In this document: positions 49,301 through 58,296 of the stretch, piece after piece
How positions within the stretch are numbered: the stretch's first letter is position 1
Layout of the letters: each line of letters starts with the position of its first letter
Assembly (NCBI RefSeq): GCF_002733955.1
Contig: NZ_NVXQ01000002.1
Span: 124,001-188,000 of the forward strand
Direction of reading: 5' to 3'
Origin: Hoeflea sp.
GTDB lineage: Bacteria > Pseudomonadota > Alphaproteobacteria > Rhizobiales > Rhizobiaceae
Length of the DNA stretch: 64,000 nucleotides
The notes under the pieces: model-generated
The model's database searches: none
Told to the model about the DNA's origin: nothing
The model's input: only the letters and a program-made list of their open reading frames with translations
Position numbers and translations under genes: made by a program

Positions 49301-51773
49301 CGCCCTGTGCGGCGACCTTGAGATCCACCGAGCGTTCGACCGCGCGGCCGCCGCCTTCTGCCGCACGGATAGTGACATTGGCGGTGAGAAACTGCGTGGT
49401 ATCCGGCAGTGCTCCCACATCAACCTCGACCGTTGCCCTGCCCGCCTGATCGAGCGCCGGCAGGCCGTCAAGCGAAATCCTTGTGTTTTCGAATTCCTCG
49501 TCGGCAAGGCCGAACTCGTATCCCTCATACCCGTCAAGTGAACGGGTTCGGCTCAACACGATGTCGCCTTCGGTCGCAAGCCCGCCGGCTGGCGCGCCAT
49601 AGAGATAGCGCCCGGTCACCAAGATGTCCGCCGGGACCTCCGGACTGACCACACCGTCGCCGGCATCAAGTTCGATTTCGATCCGGTCGGGTTGGAAATC
49701 CTCGACCAGGAACGACACTTCCGCCACCGCCGGGCGGTTCGGGTCGGTGTGGAACGCCGCGCGCCAGGCGCCGTGCATGGCGTTGTCCGGCAAGCCGAGC
49801 GCCAGGGCGTGGCCTCCAAGTGCGGCCCCGTTCGAGACCAGCCGCCGGTCCTCGACCCCGTCCGGCCGTTGCAGGATCAGCGTCAGCGGCAGATTGGCCA
49901 GCGCTTCCGCCTTGCCGTCGCGGGCAAGCGCAGACAGGTGAACCGTCTCACCGGCGCGGTAGATGCCGCGCTCGGTCCAGGCCATGACGTCGACTCCGCC
50001 GCTGGACGCCCGCCCCGCAACGCCGCGATCTGACAGGTCGAACCCGGCTCGCGTCAGATCGAGAAAGACAAAATCTCCATCCGCCCCCTTGGTCAGCAAT
50101 GCCGCCGGCGCCAGGCTCGCCTGGCCGCGGATCAGACCCGGTTGGAATGTGGCGCGCCCGTCGCCGTCGGTCACCGCTTCCCCCAGCACCTCGTTGTTGC
50201 GCGCAAGCAAGGTCAGCGACACAGCGCCAAGCGGTTTCGCTGTATCGAGCGAGCGCAGGAACACCGATAGCCCGTCTTCACCGGCAAAAGTTGTTACACC
50301 GATGTCGGAAATCACGAACCATTGGGTGGCACGCGATTCCCAGCTGTCAGACTTGTCGCCCAGCGGCGTGGCGGTGAGCACGTAGACACCGGGCTCGCGT
50401 TCGGGCAGCACGGTGTCGACCGGTATGCTGGTGATCACCTCCCGGTTCGGTTCACTGGCCACTTCGATGGCCCCCTCCCAGACCGACGCGCCGAGGTCTT
50501 GCAGGATCGAGTCGATGGAATAGCTGTTCAGCTGCCTGAGAAAATCCGAGCGTGTGATGATCTGCGACAGCGCCCGGTCCCCCACCCGGAACAGTTTCAA
50601 ATCAGCCGATGGGGCGTTGATGGTGACCAGCGGGATGCCGAGCCGTGACTTTGCCGGCAGAACGAAATTGGAGCCGGTAAAGCGCGCCGAGGGCGCCCGG
50701 TCACGAACATAGAGCGAGAGTTCGACTGGAGCCTCAAGCACTTCGCCGACCGATGACGGCAAGCCCTGCCGCAGGACCAGCCGGTAGCGTTGGCCATGAG
50801 CGAGGCCGTTGACGCAGATCTGCCGTGTGTCGGTCTCGATCGCAGCATCATTTGTGCCATCAATGCTGACAAACCCGGAATAATCCTGACCCTTGACCAG
50901 GTCTTCGGAGAACTGGACACAGATCCGCGGTGTTGCGCTGTCCGCATCAACCGTGTTGTCGACAACGCGAAAGCCGCGCGTGGCGCGCAATTGTTCATAG
51001 GCTGCACGAAGTGCGGGCACGTCCCGGAGCGCAAGGCTTTCCTTGTAGGCCGACAGCGCCGGTCGCCAGTTCTGAACCCCGACAAAGGCTTCGGCCAGCG
51101 CTGCCAGCGCATCGGCACGGTCGGTTGTTGTGCGCGAGGCCTGGTAAGCGTTGAGTGCCGAGGACACCGATACCGACAGGAGGCTGCGGCGCAGCTGGGC
51201 ATCCTGTGGCGTATAGGCCTGTGCCGTGCGCGAAAGCTCGGCCCAGAGATCGCTGCGCTCCGGACTTGCTGCAACCGCGATGGCAAAATTTAGCACCGCG
51301 CCTTCTATGTCGCCTGCGGAGATCGAATTCCGGGCAATGCGGGTAAGGGTCGCGACACCCCGGCCGGCTCCGCCACTGTAACGCGCAAGAGTCCGCTCGC
51401 GGTAGGCGCGGGCCTCGTCCATCAGCGATGCCGGGACGAAGCCCAGGTCCGGCGCAGCACCAAGATCAGGTCCGCCGCCGCTGACCACCCGGCCCGCGAT
51501 CGCTCCTTCAAATGGATTGATGCTGTCGTGATCGGATTTCAGGAAGCACCAGCCGGCCTTGATATTGTAGGTGAAGGCCCGGCACTGCGCGTCATCCAGG
51601 CACGCGGCCTTGCATTGATCCAGATCGACATCCTGCACCGTGCGCAGGTCAAATCCGAAATAGTCGGCATTAATTGTCGTCTCTATTCGCCGCGATCCAT
51701 CCTGCGCAAGCACCGGCGCCGACAGCAGAAGAACCATGAGACAGGCAAGGAAACGCTTGAATTCAGACATCAA
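46317..51773 (-). CDS. Alpha-2-macroglobulin family protein with N-terminal PAN/Apple-like domain
   Basis: 1818 aa; signal peptide; Cys-rich DLDQCKAACLDDAQCRAFTYNIKAGWCFLKSD; thioester region YPYGCAEQTTSRALPLLYL; ATGA overlap with pbpC. Confidence 0.94.
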   Translation of the reverse strand: MMSEFKRFLACLMVLLLSAPVLAQDGSRRIETTINADYFGFDLRTVQDVDLDQCKAACLDDAQCRAFTYNIKAGWCFLKSDHDSINPFEGAIAGRVVSGGGPDLGAAPDLGFVPASLMDEARAYRERTLARYSGGAGRGVATLTRIARNSISAGDIEGAVLNFAIAVAASPERSDLWAELSRTAQAYTPQDAQLRRSLLSVSVSSALNAYQASRTTTDRADALAALAEAFVGVQNWRPALSAYKESLALRDVPALRAAYEQLRATRGFRVVDNTVDADSATPRICVQFSEDLVKGQDYSGFVSIDGTNDAAIETDTRQICVNGLAHGQRYRLVLRQGLPSSVGEVLEAPVELSLYVRDRAPSARFTGSNFVLPAKSRLGIPLVTINAPSADLKLFRVGDRALSQIITRSDFLRQLNSYSIDSILQDLGASVWEGAIEVASEPNREVITSIPVDTVLPEREPGVYVLTATPLGDKSDSWESRATQWFVISDIGVTTFAGEDGLSVFLRSLDTAKPLGAVSLTLLARNNEVLGEAVTDGDGRATFQPGLIRGQASLAPAALLTKGADGDFVFLDLTRAGFDLSDRGVAGRASSGGVDVMAWTERGIYRAGETVHLSALARDGKAEALANLPLTLILQRPDGVEDRRLVSNGAALGGHALALGLPDNAMHGAWRAAFHTDPNRPAVAEVSFLVEDFQPDRIEIELDAGDGVVSPEVPADILVTGRYLYGAPAGGLATEGDIVLSRTRSLDGYEGYEFGLADEEFENTRISLDGLPALDQAGRATVEVDVGALPDTTQFLTANVTIRAAEGGGRAVERSVDLKVAAQGARIGIKPLFEDGQVPENSEAAFQVISVDADGVRIAMQGVSWSLVKVERNYQWYRQGNSWNYEVVDFTTEIADGEVDVANDAPASLSAIVDWGRYRLDVTGAEGAESSVLFDAGWHVESKSIETPDGLEIALDKESYKVGDIAQLRISPRFAGEALITVGSERLIETVTATVDEAGATIELPVTEEWGAGAYVTATLYRPGDAQSRLPMRSIGVKWLAVDPEARKLSVSLDLPEQATPRGAFTIPVTLAGLKPGEAAYVSVSAVDVGILNLTRHEVADPESWYFGQRALGLEIRDLYGRLIDGSAGVTGRIRSGGDGAMMRSEGSPPREKLVAFFESPVAVGPDGTASVTFDMPQFNGTVRINAVAWSASALGHATRDVIIRDPVVISASLPQFLAPGDRSQVLVELANTDGPAGEYSVEVFTASGRVQAGSGLRQMINLASGARSSLVLPLEGRLTGPDVLTIALTGPDGLSLDREERITVRPGAMPVTTKRVISLAGGGGTLRIDGELLADSLLDGASVTVGVTRNAAFDVASLLMALDRYPYGCAEQTTSRALPLLYLSELGDAHGGDDADAITKRINDAITRLVAYQSASGSFGLWGPGSGDLWLDAYVTDFLTRAMEKGFSVPPVASRLALDNLQNALAYTTDVSSEGSSIAYALYVLARNRKAAATDLRYYADSQIDAFAQPLARAQIGAALSLYGDPQRAAESFRSAFNHARSTATLIGGRDDYGSALRDGAAMLALAAESTPTPGIVPELISFVGNAKTARQSTSTQEDAWMVLAARALAAGNRSISVSVNGQAFAGAYEARLSGEEIRDNPLTIVNQGADPVDAVVTTIAAPVQPLSAGGNGFEISRSYYTLDGQPASTSSVQQNQRYLVVLQMREANAWTSRVVVTDLLPAGFAIDNPRLVGSAELKNFPWLGETSASHAEFRSDRFMAAFDRRSTSNRDFVAAYVVRAVTPGIYTHPAAVVEDMYRPELAARTATGFMEVLGGP

Positions 51774-51940
51774 AACCTCCCGCGCCCGATTGCAATCAGG
51801 CAGATCGCAACATCGAATGCCGCCTCCAATGGCCCTTGAGGAGCCTCACCGCGGGTCTGATGTTGATGCCAAGAGTAGGACCTGAGTGCCCGTGGGAGCA
51901 AGAGCTTTCCAGTTTCGTCCGGCAAAGCGGTCCAGATTGT

Positions 51941-51954
51941 TGCAATGCATTGCA
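51941..51954. promoter_or_regulatory. Perfect 14-nt palindrome TGCAATGCATTGCA in the A2M/ArsR intergenic region
   Basis: Exact self-complementarity; lies between divergent genes. Confidence 0.45.
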
Positions 51955-52112
51955 CAAATGCGGTATGGGGAATGTGTGCTCCGAAAATGTGTATCTTTAG
52001 CACAACAATGCCAAACTCAGCGGCATTGGAGCTTGCAACGCTACGGGCGTTGCTCTTTCGGATTGCATATGCGCAATATATTGGTCATCCATTCTATAGA
52101 GCACGCACCGAA

Positions 52113-52472
52113 ATGACATTGCCTCGCATCAAGTCCGACATGAAACCGGAAGAAATGAATCTCCTGCTTGTTCAGGCGCGCAAGGCCAGCGACCTGCTGA
52201 AATCGCTCAGCCATGAAACCCGGCTGATGATTCTCTGCATCCTGTCTGAAGGCGAGAAGTCGGTGTCCGAGCTCGAGGAAATCCTGGCTATGCCGCAGGC
52301 GGCGGTCTCGCAGCAACTGGCGCGGCTTCGCCTTGATGGACTGGTCGATACCAGGCGCGAGGGCCGGATGATCTATTACTCGATCCTCAACCAGGAAGTC
52401 TCGTCCGTCATAGGTACGCTCTATTCGCTGTTTTGCGCCCCGGTGCGCGACGGTGCCGACCAGGCCGGCTGA
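52113..52472 (+). CDS. ArsR-family regulator, BigR/SqrR-like with two Cys
   Basis: ASDLLKSLSHETRLMILCILSEGEKSVSELEEILAMPQAAVSQQLARLRLDGLVDTRREGRMIYYSI...TLYSLFC; Cys42 and Cys108 counted from ATG 52113. Confidence 0.9.
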   Translation: MTLPRIKSDMKPEEMNLLLVQARKASDLLKSLSHETRLMILCILSEGEKSVSELEEILAMPQAAVSQQLARLRLDGLVDTRREGRMIYYSILNQEVSSVIGTLYSLFCAPVRDGADQAG

Positions 52473-52576
52473 GCCCCCTCCCTGCCGACCAGCCTACCGA
52501 ATTCAGTATTAATTTCAAAGTTTTACGTAATTCGTGCTTTGGCGTCTGGTTGCGTGACGACAGACCGTATTCGCTT

Positions 52577-52616
52577 GCCAAACAAAAAGAAGCTGATCAG
52601 TTGCCTGACCAGCTTC
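52577..52616 (-). terminator. Rho-independent terminator of hemA
   Basis: Minus strand GAAGCTGGTCAG-GCAA-CTGATCAGCTTC then TTTTTGTTTGG; 58 nt beyond the hemA stop. Confidence 0.85.
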
Positions 52617-52673
52617 CTCAATTTTCCGTGGCTGCCGTAACGAGAGCGGCGGAGCGGTCGTCAGCCTGAAACT

Positions 52674-53891
52674 CTATGCCACCGCCCGCGCCAGAGCGCA
52701 CTGCGACCACAATTCGCTCAGCGCACCGGCAAGATGCTGGATATCGGCATCCGAATGCATCGGCGTCGGCGTGATCCGCAGACGTTCGGTTTTCACCGGA
52801 ACGGTCGGGTAGTTGATCGGCTGTACATAGATGCCGTGATTGTCCATCAGCACATCCGAGATCCATTTGCACTTGGACGCATTGCCGACCATCACCGGAA
52901 CGATGTGGCTCGGGTTTTCCATGTGCGGAATGCCGTGCGAATCAAGCGCGCGGCGCACCTTGGCAACGGTATCCTGGTGCCGGCGGCGCTCGAGCTGGCT
53001 GGCCTTCAGGTGCCGGATCGAAGCCGCTGCACCCGCAGCCAGTGCCGGCGGCAGCGCCGTTGTAAAGATGAAGCCCGAGGCAAAGCTGCGCACGAAATCG
53101 CACAGGTGGCGTGAGCCGGTGATGTAACCGCCCATGACGCCAAACGCCTTGCCCAGCGTGCCTTCGATGACCGTCAGGCGATGCATGATGCCCTCGCGTT
53201 CGGCAATGCCGCCGCCGCGCGGGCCGTACATGCCCACGGCATGCACTTCATCAAGATAGGTCATGGCGCCGAATTCATCGGCCACGTCGCACAGCGCTGC
53301 GATCGGCGCCACATCGCCATCCATGGAATAGACGCTTTCAAACGCCACCATCTTGGGAGCGGCCGGATCGTCGAGCGCCATCAGGCGGCGCAGGTCTTCG
53401 GGATCATTGTGCTTGAAAACCCGCTTTTCGCAGCGTGAGTGGCGAATGCCCTCGATCATGGAGGCATGGTTCAAGGCGTCGGAATAGACGATGATGCCCG
53501 GGATCTTGGCCGCAAGCGTGCCAAGGGCCGCCCAGTTGGAAACATAACCCGATGTGAAGATCAGGGCGTCTTCCTTGCCGTGCAGATCGGCCAGCTCGTT
53601 TTCCAGAAGCACGTGATAATGATTCGTGCCCGAGATGTTGCGGGTTCCGCCAGCCCCGGCGCCACAACGCTCGATGGCTTCCTTCATGGCATTGGTAACA
53701 AGTGGATTTTGGCCCATGCCGAGATAGTCGTTGGAACACCAGACTGTCACGTCCTGCGTTGAACCGTCCGCCCGATACCGAGTCGCCCGCGGAAAACCGC
53801 CGGCATGACGTTCGATATCTGCAAACACCCGGTAATTGCCTGCCTTGTGCAGGCCACCAAGCTTTTCCTCGAAGAACGCTTCAAAATCCAT
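52674..53891 (-). CDS. hemA: 5-aminolevulinate synthase
   Basis: [36 protein letters not shown]...[16 protein letters not shown]...[16 protein letters not shown]...[17 protein letters not shown]. Confidence 0.97.
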   Translation of the reverse strand: MDFEAFFEEKLGGLHKAGNYRVFADIERHAGGFPRATRYRADGSTQDVTVWCSNDYLGMGQNPLVTNAMKEAIERCGAGAGGTRNISGTNHYHVLLENELADLHGKEDALIFTSGYVSNWAALGTLAAKIPGIIVYSDALNHASMIEGIRHSRCEKRVFKHNDPEDLRRLMALDDPAAPKMVAFESVYSMDGDVAPIAALCDVADEFGAMTYLDEVHAVGMYGPRGGGIAEREGIMHRLTVIEGTLGKAFGVMGGYITGSRHLCDFVRSFASGFIFTTALPPALAAGAAASIRHLKASQLERRRHQDTVAKVRRALDSHGIPHMENPSHIVPVMVGNASKCKWISDVLMDNHGIYVQPINYPTVPVKTERLRITPTPMHSDADIQHLAGALSELWSQCALARAVA

Positions 53892-54078
53892 TGCATTAGT
53901 CCTATGTGTCACTTCCAACATGCGAAACATCGCCGCTTCCGTCAACCCGAAATCCGAATGTTGGAAGCCAGTCATATGGTCGCATGGTCGCCGAAAGGAA
54001 GTCCTTGTCCTATGTCAAATCGTCCCGAGAACTTGTTCTCGTGACATTATTTTGGCTTTTGGCAGGAAAAAGCACCGA

Positions 54079-55455
54079 TTACAGGTAGGTCGAGCGTTCC
54101 AGCGGCGTGATTTCATTGTCGAACGCCTTAAGCTCCTCGCGCTTGATCTCGGCAAAGATCCGCCGCAGTTCAGGACCAAAAAGACGGCGGATGAAATCGG
54201 AGCGTTCGAAGTCCTCGATTGCGTCATCCATGTCGTCGGAAAGCTGCGGCAACGGTACATTATAGGCATTGCCTTCCACCGGTGGCGGCGGCAGCTTGCC
54301 GTTTTCAAGCCCCTCCAGCATGCCGCCCAGCACGCCCGCGAGCACGAAATAGGGATTGGCGTCGGCCCCCGACATCCGGTGCTCGAGCCGCCGTGCCTTG
54401 TCATCGGACGCCGGCACCCGCACCACGACGGAGCGGTTGTTGCGGCCCCAGGCGATCCGGGTCGGCGCATAGGAGCCGGGCTGCAGCCGGCGGTAGCCGT
54501 TGAACCCCGGGATATAGAGAAGCAGCGTGTCCTTGAGCGTCTGCAGCAGGCCGGCCGCAGCGTGTTGCAGCCGAAGGTCGCCGGCTTCGCCCGCGAAGAT
54601 ATTGGTGCCGTCCTTGTCGAGAATGCTGGCATGGACATGCATGCCGTTGCCCGGCCATTCCAGGAATGGCTTGGCCATGAAGGTGGCGCGCAAACCGTGC
54701 TTGTGAGCCGATTCGGTGATCAGCCGGCGCAGCAGCACCGTGTCGTCAGCCGCAGCCATTGCATCGTCACGATGCTTGAGATTGACCTCGAACTGGCCGG
54801 GAGCGGCTTCCTTGATGATGGTGTCGATCGGCAGACCCTGCGCGATGGCCGCAGCGCGGATCTCGGCAAACAGCTCGCTCTGGCCGCGCAGTTCCGACAG
54901 CGAATACATCTGCTGCTGTTCGGGACCAGGGCCAAGGTCCTTGCCCATGCGACCGGAGCGCTGGAACACGTTCGGATCGACCAGATAGAACTCGAGCTCG
55001 AAGGCTGTGACCGGGCGCAGCCCCTTCTCGGCAAACCGGTCCATCAGCTTCTGCAACACGTTACGCGGATCATATTCGCACGGCTCACCGGTTTCGGTGT
55101 ACATCGACATCAGCACCTGGGCCGACGGGCGCGGCGACCACGGCGCGACATTAATCCGGCCTGGAATGGCGCGGCAATAGCCGTCGGTGTCGCCGGTTTC
55201 GATGTGGATGCCGGTGGATTCCACCTCCCTGCCCCAGATGTCCAGCCCGAAGATCGACAGCGGCATGTTGATGCCGGGATAATTGGCCTTGGCCAGAGCC
55301 TCGGTCGGGCCCCATTTGCCGCGCATCACGCCATTGATGTCGGGAATCAGGAAGTCCACCGATTCAATGTCCGGGTGTTCGGCCAGGAAGCGCTCGGCTT
55401 CTTCATTGGTAGGAAGGTTTTTGTCTTGGTTTTCCGTGCCGGCGCTCTCGCGCAT
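54079..55455 (-). CDS. puuA: Glutamine synthetase family protein (gamma-glutamylputrescine synthetase-like)
   Basis: GS catalytic pattern (PGQFEVNLKHRDDAMAAADD, FMAKPFLEWPGNGMHVHASI, RLQPGSYAPTRIAWGRNNRSVVVRVP); divergent from putrescine-type aminotransferase. Confidence 0.85.
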   Translation of the reverse strand: MRESAGTENQDKNLPTNEEAERFLAEHPDIESVDFLIPDINGVMRGKWGPTEALAKANYPGINMPLSIFGLDIWGREVESTGIHIETGDTDGYCRAIPGRINVAPWSPRPSAQVLMSMYTETGEPCEYDPRNVLQKLMDRFAEKGLRPVTAFELEFYLVDPNVFQRSGRMGKDLGPGPEQQQMYSLSELRGQSELFAEIRAAAIAQGLPIDTIIKEAAPGQFEVNLKHRDDAMAAADDTVLLRRLITESAHKHGLRATFMAKPFLEWPGNGMHVHASILDKDGTNIFAGEAGDLRLQHAAAGLLQTLKDTLLLYIPGFNGYRRLQPGSYAPTRIAWGRNNRSVVVRVPASDDKARRLEHRMSGADANPYFVLAGVLGGMLEGLENGKLPPPPVEGNAYNVPLPQLSDDMDDAIEDFERSDFIRRLFGPELRRIFAEIKREELKAFDNEITPLERSTYL

Positions 55456-55603
55456 GATATCACCTTGCCCCTTCAGGACTATCTGTTGCCGCACAAAGCG
55501 GATATTGCGGCGCTTGTCCGCACCCGAGTTTTGTGCACACACTCAATCAAAGGTCAAACCGATTTCATCGCGGCCTATGTGAAAAACAATCAGGAATAAA
55601 ACC

Positions 55604-56992
55604 ATGCGCGTCAACGTGTCCTCCCACGACCTGAAGGTCTCCGACCACAAGCACCATCTTCACCCGTTTACCGATCATGGCGCGCTTGGCGTCGATGAAC
55701 GGCGGGTGATTGCCAAGGCTGATGGCGTCTGGCTGTGGGACACCGACGGCAACCGCATCATGGATGGCATGGCGGGCCTCTGGTGCGTCAATGCCGGCCA
55801 TGGCCGGCAGGAAATCGTCGAGGCGGTGCGCGCCCAGATGAGCGAGCTGTCCTATTACAACACCTTCTTCAAGACCACGCATCCGCCGGTGATCGAACTG
55901 TCGGAAATGCTGGCCGGTCTGGCGCCGGATCACATCAACATGGTGATGTATGGCAGCTCCGGATCTGACGCCAATGACACGATTCTGCGTCTGGTCCGCA
56001 CCTATTGGGCGCTGCAGGGACAGCCGAGCAAGAAGGTCGTGATCGCCCGCAAGAATGCCTATCACGGCTCGACCATGGCCGGTGCCTCGCTCGGCGGCAT
56101 GAGCGCCATGCACTCCCAGGGCGGCCTGCCGATCCCCGACATCCACCACATCGACCAGCCCTACTGGTTTGGCGAAGGCATGATGACCGACATGAACGAG
56201 GACGAGTTCGGACTCTGGGCGGCGCGTGAGCTCGAACGCGCCATCGAGGAAATCGGCGAGGAAAATGTCGCCGCCTTCATCGCCGAGCCGATCCAGGGCG
56301 CCGGCGGCGTCATTGTCCCGCCCGCCACCTACTGGCCCGAGGTCAAGCGCATCCTCGAAAGCCGCAACATCCTGTTCATCGCCGACGAAGTCATCTGCGG
56401 TTTCGGCCGCACCGGCGAGTGGTTCGGCTCAGGCTATTATGGCCTGAAGCCCGACCTGATGGCGATCGCCAAGGGCCTGACCTCCGGTTACCTGCCAATG
56501 GGCGGCGTGCTGGTCTCTGACGAGATTGCCGAGGTTCTGCACCGCGAGAATGTCGAGTTCTTCCACGGCTACACCTATTCCGGCCATCCCGCCTGCTGTG
56601 CTGCGGCCATCGCCAATCTCAACATCCTCAAGCGCGAAGGCCTGGTCGAGCGGGTGCGCGATCACATCGGCCCCTATTTCCAGAAACAGTGGAAGGCGCT
56701 GGAAGCCCATCCGATGGTGGGTGAGGCCCGCATGGTCGGCCTCTTCGGCGCACTGGAACTCGTGCCCGACGAGAGCGATCTCAAAAAGCGTTTCGCCAAC
56801 GAAGGCAAGGTCGGCACCATCACCCGCGATCATTCATTTGCCAACGGGCTGGTGATGCGTGCAGTCCGCGATTCAATGATCATCTCGCCGCCGCTGAGCA
56901 TAAGCGAGGAAGAAGTCGACGTTCTTATCGCTTCGGCAAAAAAGACGCTTGATGAAGCCTGGAACGATGTCCGCAAACAGGGTCTGGCGTGA
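55604..56992 (+). CDS. Class III (omega) aminotransferase, putrescine-pyruvate/SpuC-like
   Basis: MDGMAGLWCVNAGHGRQEIVEAV...VIARKNAYHGSTMAGASLGGMSAMH...IADEVICGFGRTGEWFGS...AIAKGLTSGYLPMGGVLV. Confidence 0.9.
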   Translation: MRVNVSSHDLKVSDHKHHLHPFTDHGALGVDERRVIAKADGVWLWDTDGNRIMDGMAGLWCVNAGHGRQEIVEAVRAQMSELSYYNTFFKTTHPPVIELSEMLAGLAPDHINMVMYGSSGSDANDTILRLVRTYWALQGQPSKKVVIARKNAYHGSTMAGASLGGMSAMHSQGGLPIPDIHHIDQPYWFGEGMMTDMNEDEFGLWAARELERAIEEIGEENVAAFIAEPIQGAGGVIVPPATYWPEVKRILESRNILFIADEVICGFGRTGEWFGSGYYGLKPDLMAIAKGLTSGYLPMGGVLVSDEIAEVLHRENVEFFHGYTYSGHPACCAAAIANLNILKREGLVERVRDHIGPYFQKQWKALEAHPMVGEARMVGLFGALELVPDESDLKKRFANEGKVGTITRDHSFANGLVMRAVRDSMIISPPLSISEEEVDVLIASAKKTLDEAWNDVRKQGLA

Positions 56993-57031
56993 TCGCCCGG
57001 CCAGCCGGACTTAACCTTTACGCTTAAGCTT

Positions 57032-57057
57032 AACGCCGGGTTATCAGACCCGGCGTT
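57032..57057 (+). terminator. Terminator-like hairpin after the aminotransferase gene
   Basis: AACGCCGGGT-TATCAG-ACCCGGCGTT, perfect 10-bp stem; weak T-tract. Confidence 0.65.
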
Positions 57058-57094
57058 TGCATTTGCGCTATGATCTCGTTCTCTCAAGGAGATC

Positions 57095-58213
57095 ATGATG
57101 CGCGACGATCACTCGATACCCCCACAGGATCAGGCTTCTTCACGCAACGGATTGCTCGATCTGCTGCGCTTTTCTGCTGCGCTGATGGTGGCCGTCTATC
57201 ACTTTCTCTATCGCGGCGCGCAGGATGGCGGCTATCTTGATCATGCCTTCGGTGCGGCAGGTGTGGCTGTTTCGCTGGGCTATCTCGGCGTCAACCTGTT
57301 CTTCATGATCTCCGGCTTCGTCATCATCTGGTCGGCCTCGGGACGCGACTGGTACGGATTTTCCGTCGGCCGGTTGGCGCGGCTCTATCCCGCGCACCTC
57401 GTCGCCATGACCATCACCTTCCTGATCATGCTCTGGTGGGCGCAGCCGCCGTATCAGACCGATATCTCCCAGTGGCTCGCCAACCTGACCATGCTGGCGC
57501 CGATGTTCGGATCCGGTTTCATGGATGGGGCCTACTGGTCGATCGTCATCGAGATCATCTTTTACGGCTGGGTGGTTATCGGCCTGTTTTCAGGCTTCAT
57601 CCCGCGCCACACCGATGCAACTGTGGCGATCTGGATGCTGCTTGTCATGCTCAACAACACCATGCTCGGGTCCCGTCCGGTGGAACTGCTGTTCCTCACC
57701 GAATATGGCAGCTATTTCGCGCTTGGCATCATGACCTGGCGGATCTCGTCGCTGGGCCAGAGCAATCTGCGTCTTCTGGTGGCGGCAATTGCGCTGGCCA
57801 TGACCTTCCACGCCGCAGAAGTGCAGCGGCTCGATGTCATCTTCCGTCTCGGTGAAGCCTCCAGCGCGCCGCTTGTGGCGCTGGCAAACGCCGGAATTGT
57901 CGGCCTGTTTCTGCTGGCCGCGGCACTGGGCCGCCACATCAAGGCAGGCCCCTGGGTTCTGGCGCTCGGCGGCATCAGCTACCCGTTCTACCTGATCCAC
58001 CAGAACGCCGGATACATCCTGATCAATGCCACGGCGCCTGCGATCGGCAAGTGGAGCGCCTTTGCGCTGGCGCTAATCCTGTCCATCGCTGTGAGCTGGT
58101 GGATCTATGCGCGGGTTGAGCCTGTCGGCCGCGCCATCATTCGCGCCCTGTTCTCTCCGGCTGCCCGCTACATGCCCCGGACATTTTCCCGATACCCCGC
58201 GCCAGCCGAATAA
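57095..58213 (+). CDS. Acyltransferase family 3 (OafA/YrhL-like) membrane protein
   Basis: NGLLDLLRFSAALMVAVYHFLYRG...YLGVNLFFMISGFVIIWSASGR...FYLIHQNAGYILIN. Confidence 0.92.
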   Translation: MMRDDHSIPPQDQASSRNGLLDLLRFSAALMVAVYHFLYRGAQDGGYLDHAFGAAGVAVSLGYLGVNLFFMISGFVIIWSASGRDWYGFSVGRLARLYPAHLVAMTITFLIMLWWAQPPYQTDISQWLANLTMLAPMFGSGFMDGAYWSIVIEIIFYGWVVIGLFSGFIPRHTDATVAIWMLLVMLNNTMLGSRPVELLFLTEYGSYFALGIMTWRISSLGQSNLRLLVAAIALAMTFHAAEVQRLDVIFRLGEASSAPLVALANAGIVGLFLLAAALGRHIKAGPWVLALGGISYPFYLIHQNAGYILINATAPAIGKWSAFALALILSIAVSWWIYARVEPVGRAIIRALFSPAARYMPRTFSRYPAPAE

Positions 58214-58239
58214 CGGCGATTAGACGCGGGGAATAACAA

Positions 58240-58272
58240 GAAGGGGCGGCCAATGTAGCCGCCCCCGCTTCT
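58240..58272 (-). terminator. Terminator of the BMP-type ABC operon
   Basis: Minus strand GGGGCGGC-TACATTG-GCCGCCCC followed by TTCTTGTTATT, just after the SBP stop. Confidence 0.75.
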
Positions 58273-58296
58273 GTCTGGGTATTGGATTTGCGCCGC

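Noticed and set aside
53836-55599. 587-aa plus-strand ORF opposite hemA leader and puuA-like gene
   Set aside because: Shadow ORF of a confidently assigned glutamine synthetase family gene; no recognisable domain.
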